Shown here piece after piece: positions 56,673 through 64,000 of a stretch of 64,000 bases of DNA (position 1 is the first letter of the stretch; each line of letters opens with the position of its first letter). The notes under the pieces were generated by a model. That model saw only the letters and a list, made by a program, of their open reading frames with translations. It did not search any database and was not told the DNA's origin. The position numbers and the translations under genes are program-made. Source of the DNA: Pseudovirgaria hyperparasitica (lineage: Eukaryota; Ascomycota; Dothideomycetes; Acrospermales; Acrospermaceae); contig NW_022985561.1 in NCBI RefSeq assembly GCF_010093815.1, positions 438,045 through 502,044 on the forward strand, in the 5' to 3' direction.

Positions 56673-57979
56673 ATGGTATCAAGGTTGTTGTCTACGCTCG
56701 CTGTGGCGCTTTTTGCGTCTTCCAGCATAGCCGCTCCGTGAGTTGATCACCAGCCACATGAATGTCTTCCATACTGATGCTTAGATCTAGAACCGAGAAA
56801 CGTCAAGGTTCGTTGAAATTCGACTATAACAATCAGAAAGTTCGAGGTGTAAACCTCGGCGGCTGGTTTGTGCTTGAGCCATGGATCACGCCATCTATGT
56901 TCAACGACTGGGCAGATGGCAACAGTGTGAAAGACGAATACACTCTAACCCGGACCTTGGGCTACGACGAGGCATACCGACGTCTCAGCGCGCATTGGAA
57001 CTCGTGGATCACTCAGGACGACTTCAGCCAAATCGCAAAAGCAGGCCTGAATCACGTGAGGATACCAATTGGCTACTGGGCCGTGCAGAAACAGGATGGA
57101 GACCCATACGTGCAGGGTGCCTATCAGAAGCTTGGTGAAGCTCTCGACTGGGCGCAAGCTGCAGGCCTCAAGGTTATGATTGACCTCCACGGTGCTCCTG
57201 AATCGCAGAATGGCTTCGACAACAGCGGTCGCTTGGGCGCTATCGGCTGGACTCAAGGAAACACTATTGCAACCACCATCAGCGTACTGAACAAGATTCG
57301 AGATGATCACGCTAATCATCCCGCCGTTTCTGCCATCGAACTCCTCAACGAGCCCCTTGGCCCAAATCTGAACATGGACACAGTCCGCCAATTCTACATG
57401 GACGGATGGGGTAATCTCAGAGATAACAATGTGGCCATCACCTTCCACGATGCCTTCCAAGGGGTGACATCCTGGGGCAACTGGGGTTCCGGCATGTGGA
57501 ATCTTTTGCTTGACACTCACCACTACGAGATTTTCGACCAAAGCCAAGTCTCCATGGACCCAAACGCTCACATCGCAACTGCCTGTGACTTTGGCAGACA
57601 GATGGCAAGCACCGGAAAGTGGACCATCGCTGGTGAATTCACCGGCGGTATCACCGACTGTGCAAAGTGGCTCAACGGACTTGGAAAGGGTGCTCGTTAC
57701 GACGGTACCTTGGCCGGATCGTCGCATGTCGGCTCGTGTGATGGAAAGTACACAGGAACCGTCGCCGGGCTCAGCAACGACGACAAGTACAACATCGGAC
57801 GGTTCATCGAGGCTCAACTGGACGCGTACGAGAAGGCCACGGGCTGGATATTCTGGACGTGGAAGACGGAGAGTGCACCAGAGTGGGACATGCAAGATCT
57901 CCTTGCAAACGGACTATTCCCGCAGCCCTTGACTGCCCGAAAGTGTAAGCTGCATCCCATCAATCATTCCCAACCATAA
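56673..57979 (+). CDS. EXG1: Secreted exo-beta-1,3-glucanase, glycoside hydrolase family 5
   Basis: Removes glucose from the non-reducing ends of beta-1,3-glucan; acts in the wall. Exons 56673-56737 and 56785-57979 give 419 residues. Signal peptide at 1-20 (LLSTLAVALFASSSIAAP) and a dibasic Kex2 site at residue 28 (SRTEKRQ). GH5_9 landmarks: RGVNLGGWFVLEPWITPSMF, GLNHVRIPIGYWAVQ, the acid/base in ELLNEPLGPN, HHYEIFDQ, and the nucleophile in WTIAGEFTGGITDC. The loop reads DLHGAPESQNGFDNSGR; most homologues have Gly where this has Glu. The C-terminus is uncertain: the frame ends at 57979 after TARKCKLHPINHSQP, but a GTAAGC donor right after TARK suggests a last intron, as family members usually end with a short YPxQCG-like tail that I could not find. 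Confidence 0.92.
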
Positions 57980-58952
57980 CAACAACAGTACCACCAAGAA
58001 GAAATACCGCATCTTTTGGCTAACGTAAAAACACAGACCCAGGCCAGTGTGGTTGAGAATATCTCCACCCCAACAACCTCGCTCAACAACTTCTCTTGTC
58101 TCTCTCGTAACTTACTTCTTCCTCTCGCTCGACGTCAAAAAGTTTTTTCGTCCTCGGTTTTTAGCGGCAGCGCGCCATTTTTTGAGCCATTTTATCCATA
58201 TCCAACATCACCTCCACTACCACCACCACCGCCACCACCCGTCCAGACCTGATAGTCTGAGAACGATACGACATTACGGCCACATCCATACATGTGTAAA
58301 TACCACTACTACTGATACCTTCGCTAGACTGCAGACCTCAAGGTCTTCCCGGGGCTCAATCGGCCCCGTGTTTCCTATTTTCCATTTTCATATTTTCATA
58401 TTTCACATGTTTATGTCGCCTTAAATGAGCGCTTGGATGTTTTATAGGCGTATATTGGGGGTTCGTTCAGGTGGGAAATTCAAGGGGAGATTTTTGCCTA
58501 CGGCTGTTTGGCGCGCGCTAGGCTGGGATCAGGCTGGGACTGGGATACATATATCTGCGTGGAAATGGACAGGTAGTCTTGGGTCGGAATGCGGTTGTTT
58601 TTTTGGTTTTGTTGTTTGTTGTTGGGTAGTTGTAGGATGAGTCCAATCGAAATCGAAGATCAGATCAAATGACGCCGAGTTGAACACACTTGGTCTGGTT
58701 TGGCTTGGGTGTGTGACTGATGTATGCACTGAGTTTTGTGGATGTGGAGTACTAATGTGCCAACTCGCCTTCCGGTGTGTCGTCCTTCCATCAGTAAGTC
58801 AATCAGTCACTCAGACACCTAACTCTGCTCGAAGTTGATTCCTGAGGTATAGATTCTCCATCAGGCATGAATATATCTAGATCGAAGTATAGAGGAGGGT
58901 ATAATACAGGCAGTCACACTATTAATTAATTACACAACCCCCCTAAATCTAC
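57980..58952. other. Intergenic, 3' flanks of two convergent genes
   Basis: No gene seen. A CCA-repeat stretch stands at 58205-58245 and an ATTA repeat at 58920-58934. Confidence 0.5.
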
Positions 58953-61717
58953 TTAATACTCCGTCACCAAAACCTTCTTCAACGCCGCACTCTCCCTCTC
59001 GTACCGCTCAATCTTCCCCTGACACGCCGCCACCTTCTCCAACAACCACTGCACGCGCGAGCCCAACTGCTGCGGCAACTGCTGCTGTCTCGCGACGTCG
59101 CTCAAGAGCCGCAGCTCAGCCTCGTACTTGTCGATATTAGCGCTTTCGATCTTGGTCTGCTGGGTCAGCGTGGCGAGATCGAGTTTGCTGCGCAGTACGG
59201 TGTCGGCGGTCAGGCGCTGGAATGCAGAGTGGTAGATGGGCTTGCCGGGCATGATGCTGTGCGGGCGACCGTTTGCGCTGAGGATGGTGATGAGCTCGGC
59301 CTGTTCGAGGGCTTGGAGGGCGGATTCGCCGCCGGCGGGACTCTTGTTGTAGGTGTCTGCGAGGAGGACTTCGTTGTAGCGGAGCGTGGCGTGGCGGGCA
59401 AGTTGGCTGACGAGCAGCCAGGCCTGCTCGGGGCTCCAGGCGCGGGCGGCGTTGTCGTCGACGCCGATGAGGTACATTTTGAGGATCTCGCTGGCGCTCT
59501 GCTCGATCATTTCCTGGACGGCTTTCTTGGGTGTTTCGCCGGCTTTGATGCGGCGGCCGAGAAACTCGAGGTCGGTGAGGCGGCCGCCGAGATAGGAGAT
59601 GCATTCGTCGAGTTCGGCGAGGTCTTTGCGGCGTTGGGCTGGGGTGAGGGGCTTTTCGGCGTCTTCGTCTTCGTCTGCGGCGGCTGCGGCGGAGTCGGAC
59701 GTGGGTTTCTGGCTTGAGGCTTGGTCGGCGTTGATGTGGGAGATGACGTAGCGTTTGGCGACTTCGGGACTGCAGTCGCTGAGGGAGATTTGGCGGAAGA
59801 CACGGTCAGGAAGGGCTTTGCTGAGGGATTTAGAAAAAGAGACGTCGTTTGTGAGGAAGATAACATGGGCAATATTGGAGGTGGAGAGTTGTGCAGCCCT
59901 GTGAGTTACGTGAGAATGTTGGGGGACTGAGGTCATGGAGAGGACTTACCATTCTGCGATCTTGTCGTAGACGACATTGTTCTCCTGGCTCTTGTGCAGG
60001 AAATTGTCAATGACAACAACAGGTCGTTTTTCAGGGTGAGCTTCCAGCCATTCGTCGTCGCCAAGCGCCTTATCACTGTCATCGCGATGGCGATTGTCAA
60101 GGGCGATTTGACGGAGAGCTGAAGCAGTATTGTTCCAAATCTTGGCAAGCTGATTGTCCAGTGTTTCAGAGAAACCGGTCTTGACTCCAGCTGCACCTTG
60201 GGCTGCGAGATCAATCATGCCGCTGATGCTGTTCATCCAAGAGAAGACGGGTCGGTAGCCAACTTCGGCCGCTGCGGCCCTAATGGTGGCACTATCACCA
60301 TGTGCTTCTTGGATGGGCTTGCAATCGATGATGAGCTTGTTCTTTTTATGTTGGAGCGCTTGATCGATAATGAGCTCCCTTTTCCCAGAGCCACGTGGGC
60401 CCTGCACAATGATGAATGTATCGGCAGACTCCATGAGCCAGGTCTTGAGTTGGTCTATGTTTGTCTTGCGATCGTCCCATATGGCTTCCATACCATCATT
60501 TTCGGCTTTATGGTGGAATGATATGAGGTCGTTAGCCTGTGTCTTGAACCACTTGAACAGCTTATTGTCCTCGATATGGAAAGCACGAGTGATGTGGACT
60601 TTAATTGAGAAAGTCCGAAGACTGACTACGTTAGTTAATGCTTAGGGAACGGAGGTCTCACTTACGGGTCAAACACTACAATAGATATACCAGTGAGTAA
60701 AGCAACGGCGGCCGGTATCACAATTCTTGGGTGGTTCAAGAGCCAGTCCCGGATCCAATGAGCTTTGATACGTTTCTGGTATGATAAACGTAGTATGGTC
60801 CCAAGCTTCCCCCCTCCTTGTGCTTCATCAACGACATAACCATGCATGCAGTTTCGTGCCATGATCGCATGTCTGCGAGAAGTGAAATCGACCAGTGCAA
60901 ATCGAGGAGCAACTTTGGAGTCTGATTCCTGAGATACAATGTCAAGAAGCTTGCCATATGGCCGAAAGAACGAATACAAGTCTTCTTGTGTGAGCTCTGC
61001 CGCTGCCTCTCCCGGTGAAGTAGGAAGAAATTCTACTCTAAGTCTGGTCGTTGGCAGACGATACAGATCTTCTACCCACGGTTTCCCCCGGACTAAGCTA
61101 GCTTGAATACGTGCAAATGGGTTCCACCAGGGCTTCGTCTGGTTCTCGCGTAGGTACTTCTCCAGAGTTTCCTCGATTTCCTGGCGGCTCTGGCTGGGAT
61201 CATGCGTGAACTTGACAAAGGCACCACCTTCCTTTAATCGCGGAAGAACCTCTGTGACTGTCAATGGCGAGGAGTTCTTATAGGCCTTGTTGACGACCTT
61301 GACAGGGTCGGCAGCGGCAATTGCCAGATTCTGAAGCTTGCCCATGTTGTTAGTCATGACCCTCTCCCCTGAAAAAGGTACTTTGAGAAGCCATTGCAAT
61401 CGCAGCGGATATACGTCTTAGATCCACGTCAGTTACGTTCCGTCTACGTCCATAGTATGCTTACTCTCAAAAAAGAAGATTCCCTCGCTAGGAGATTGGC
61501 TGATATGTCCACTCTCATTCTCTCCGGCTTCAAGTGTCGCGTCCCCACTAGCAGCGCGCAGCTTCTGTTGCCATAGCTGGGACCTGTTGCTGTCAAGATG
61601 TGAATATGAAATAGGGTAAATGTATCCATACCTCGTACCAGCAAGACCTGGCGTAGATCGCAAACAAGTTCCTGCGCGCCTAGGCAGATGCCTCCAAGGC
61701 TTGACATGGGCGTACAT
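58953..61717 (-). CDS. YME2: Mitochondrial escape protein 2 (Yme2/Rna12)
   Basis: Inner-membrane protein needed for mitochondrial nucleoid and DNA maintenance; yeast mutants release mtDNA to the nucleus. Four exons (61717-61465, 61416-60666, 60621-59950, 59898-58953) give 873 residues, normal for fungi. The first 40 or so residues are basic and lack acid, as a presequence (YAHVKPWRHLPRRAGTCLRS). Then SEGIFFFENVYPLRLQWLLK, the family hallmark. An RRM-like region covers about 208-290 (TRLRVEFLPTS; RFALVDFTSRRHAIMARNCM). A membrane segment lies at 313-333 (VIPAAVALLTGISIVVF). The large C-terminal part has a P-loop at about 409 (FIIVQGPRGSGKRELI), then VVIDNF and HVIFLTNDVSF. The intron between exons 2 and 3 is 44 nt and has a TAACTAAC branch site. 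Confidence 0.95.
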
Positions 61718-62044
61718 GTTGCGGAAGTTGAGATGTCAACAATTTATAACTATCATCCCGGTAGCGTAGCCCTCATGCACTCATCATGGTCGTCTAGCAA
61801 AAGACCTTTGCCTTTTGTCACCTCTGAAGATGTTGGTTGTGAATTGGAGCTTTCAAGATTCCCGATCGCAGCCACGGGCCAATGACGCAACGGCTACTCA
61901 GCGCGCAACACGGGTGCACGTGCCCCCAAATCTCAAGGATGCATCGCATCGGCCACCGTTTCCACTTACGAATGCTGCTCCGCAATAACTTTTGGTAAAG
62001 TAAACACCCACACATGATCATGACTCCTTTGCAACGATAGCACC
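61718..62044. promoter_or_regulatory. Divergent promoter between YME2 and BET1
   Basis: 327 nt serve as the upstream region for both genes. No TATA box was recognised on either side. Confidence 0.5.
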
Positions 62045-62698
62045 ATGGCCTCAAGGCAAGTGATGTGGTATCCGAGCAGTGTATCTGTCTGCTAACAAAG
62101 CATGTAGATTCAATTCCAATCTCCACGAACGCTCGTCCAGATCCTCCTTATTCGGCGCATACGATGAGCGTGCAGGCTCGCAGTCACCAGGCGGGAAACA
62201 TGTGTCGAACGGTGGCTATGGATATGGACTTCCGGCAAATAGCAGTGCGCCTGCTGGAGGAGCATTCTCGGCATATCCCGGGGCAAATGGAGGCTTAGCC
62301 GCAGGGCAGCAACAGTTCAGATCAGCGACGCCGAATTCAAGAGGGCAGTACAGTTCTGCAGTACTGGACGAGCTAGAAAGTCAAAATAATGATCAGATGG
62401 AGGGCATGGGAGCACGGGTAAAGATGCTGAAAGACGTGAGTCTGCCCCAGGTGTCTCTAGGATTGCCTACACAAACTGACTATGCATCTAGCTGACGATG
62501 GCCATCGGAGACGAGATTCGAGACTCGAGTGCACTTGCTGAGAAGATGAATGAGTCTTTCGAAGGAACGAGACAACGATTAAGAGGCACCATGAACAGGA
62601 TGCTGCGCATGGCAGATAAGACTGGTGTTGGCTGGAGGGTATGGCTAATGTTCTTCGCAGCTGTGTCTTTGTTATTCTGGTACGTGTGGTTATTCTGA
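62045..62698 (+). CDS. BET1: SNARE protein Bet1
   Basis: Qc-SNARE for fusion of COPII vesicles with the cis-Golgi. Exons 62045-62055, 62108-62435 and 62492-62698 give 181 residues. Exon 1 is 11 nt. The first intron uses a GC-AG pair (donor GCAAGT), giving MASRFNSNLHERSSRSSLFG, the standard fungal start. A Gly/Ser/Ala-rich region follows. The SNARE motif covers about 100-160: SSAVLDELESQNNDQMEGMG, ARVKMLKDLTMAIGDEIRDS, NESFEGTRQRLRGTMNRMLR. A C-terminal anchor follows (WRVWLMFFAAVSLLFWYVWL). A GTACGT donor inside the last codons could splice to an alternative tail (WSVWKVKSTI...), but the unspliced end is the usual one. Confidence 0.93.
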
Positions 62699-62847
62699 TA
62701 GAGGTTCACAACACTTTGAAACTGCATTCTACAGGTCAGTATGGAAGGTTAAGAGCACAATATTGCTGTACATATAACAGTGCAGATTGAGGCGGGCGTT
62801 GCATTTAGCTTAGCGCTGTATCGCGCTTACTGGGTATCATAATATTT

Positions 62848-63793
62848 TCAGGCTTGTCTTGACTGCTGTCTCGCTTGTTGTTGTTGTGCCCTGCTGAACA
62901 GATTGCCTGCGCCACCGCGACCTGCAACTGGACTGCTACCAAGAAACGAGCTACCTCCGAAAAGCGAACTCTCGCCTTGACTCCTGAAGCTCCTGTTGAA
63001 ATTTACATTTGGGTTGCCAATGACTCTGCTGCTCCCTTCATCCATAGGCGCAAGCTCGCTCGAATCCTCTGCCTCCGTGTCCGTGTGTTGATAACTTCCG
63101 GCCTCTGGTATATCGTCGTCCAGATCGTGGCCACCGTGCATCATCGAGGCGCCTTCCTCCATCTCCAATATCTGCTCCACATCGGCTTGAACCATGCTAC
63201 CCTCTATGAAGCTTTCCTCGTTGAAAGTCATTTCTCCCTCACCATCATCACTATCACTGTCTGCTTCTGGTATGTCGTCGTCGAGATCAGGTTCCTCGTC
63301 CGCCTCGGGCACATCCTCATCTAGATCCCGGTCAACCTCATTGGCTTCTTCCGCCGCTATCTCGGCCTCTGCGCGCTGCGCTTCTGCCTCAGCGGCATTG
63401 GCAAGCTCCAGCATTGCTTGCTCTCTACGGGCGAGCAGCTCTTGCTCCTCGCGCTCGGCTAACTCATCCATGGACGCCTGGTAGGTCTTCGCTATGCCTG
63501 GCGGCCGTATCCAGCTGGCGCCAAAGCGCCTGACATTCTGCTTACGTTGTTCGATGAGGTTTTCGTCGGCAGCTAGCAGGGACAACATGGAGCGAGGGTT
63601 CGCTTGCGCTCGGCGCGAATGCTGAGGCGGGGCATGCGCTTGTGGGTTATCTGTATGCTCTAAGGTCTGGATAGGGCGGTGCGATGGGTTCGTGTGCCAG
63701 ATGTTGAGGTCCTGTAGGCTTGTTTAGTGCCGGTTGGTTATGTACAAGGTACATACCGACTTCGTGGGGTGTAATGAGAGGAAGAGAGAGCAT
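62848..63793 (-). CDS. MND2: Anaphase-promoting complex subunit Apc15/Mnd2
   Basis: Small acidic APC/C subunit linked to turnover of the mitotic checkpoint complex. Exons 63793-63761 and 63711-62848 with a 49-nt intron give 298 residues. Start MLSLPLITPHE joins DLNIWHTNP, matching the usual N-terminal pattern of fungal homologues. The conserved Apc15 block is at about 53-95: LSLLAADENLIEQRKQNVRR, FGASWIRPPGIAKTYQ. A long Glu/Ala-rich helix follows, then an acidic region with three copies of a DLD(E/D)D(V/I)PEA motif, and a Ser/Gly/Gln-rich C-terminus. The donor (GTCGGT) is weak; the better GTATGT three bases downstream would break frame. The stop is 150 nt from the BET1 stop, convergent. Confidence 0.87.
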
Positions 63794-64000
63794 AATTCTC
63801 AGTATGTGACTTTTTAATGCTATATTGGGGTGCCTGACGTCGCTAGTATACGCGTGTGAAGGTGTCAAAGTGGATCTGAATGCATGTCGAAGCTAGCAAG
63901 CGCCAGCCTTGTTTTGTTTAGAATATCCATCCATGGAAGCCCCACTTTTCGCCGACTAACGTATAAAGTCTACACCCACCTCAACGCGTCTACTTTTACA

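Noticed and set aside
58016-58424. Open frames downstream of the glucanase
   Set aside because: Proline and histidine runs derive from CCA/CAC repeats in a 3' flank; the two frames overlap and neither is conserved in style.

Overview
The window is nuclear DNA of a filamentous ascomycete (Pezizomycotina, most likely a dothideomycete; the class is inference). Reasons: short introns, mostly 44-80 nt with GTAAGT/GTATGT donors and often CTAAC- or CTGAC-like branch sites; a Zn(II)2Cys6 regulator; a LaeA-like methyltransferase; a Kre9/Knh1-like GPI protein; a tRNA-Ser with a class-typical intron; single genes on both strands with no operons. Exon structures below were worked out by hand from reading frame, splice sites and remembered family sequences; no database search was run.

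Layout. 1-4.3 kb: ULA1 (cut by the left edge) divergent from ribose-5-phosphate isomerase, then an F-box gene. 5.9-7.7 kb: two small uncharacterised genes. 7.7-9.6 kb: intergenic, with a very AT-rich block. 9.6-18.9 kb: aldo-keto reductase, KDEL receptor ERD2, LaeA-like methyltransferase, dienelactone-hydrolase-family enzyme and a Zn2Cys6 regulator. 18.9-38.2 kb: gene-poor, with one confident gene (a Myb/SANT-like protein at 29.3-30.6 kb) and one possible broken or multi-exon gene near 33 kb. 38.2-47.6 kb: a GPI-anchored Ser/Thr-rich wall protein, then a divergent pair: a GT43 glycosyltransferase and a membrane-anchored sugar-nucleotide epimerase fused to a glycosyltransferase-like domain. 48.2-51 kb: tRNA-Ser(CGA), RidA, adenine phosphoribosyltransferase. 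53-58 kb: a BED-finger/TENA fusion and a secreted GH5 exo-beta-1,3-glucanase. 59-64 kb: YME2, the SNARE BET1 and the APC/C subunit Apc15/Mnd2.

How they fit together. Most genes are housekeeping: neddylation, pentose phosphate, ER/Golgi retrieval and ER-Golgi fusion, mitochondrial inner membrane, purine salvage, cell cycle. Three genes concern the wall or glycans (GPI protein, GT43 plus epimerase fusion, GH5 glucanase). The 9.6-18.9 kb block mixes accessory redox, methyl-transfer, hydrolase and regulator genes but has no polyketide or peptide synthase. The least ordinary items are the GT43/epimerase-fusion pair, the epimerase fusion itself, the BED-TENA protein and the unresolved minus-strand locus near 33 kb. 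I saw no CRISPR array, no intact transposon and no complete virus-like element.
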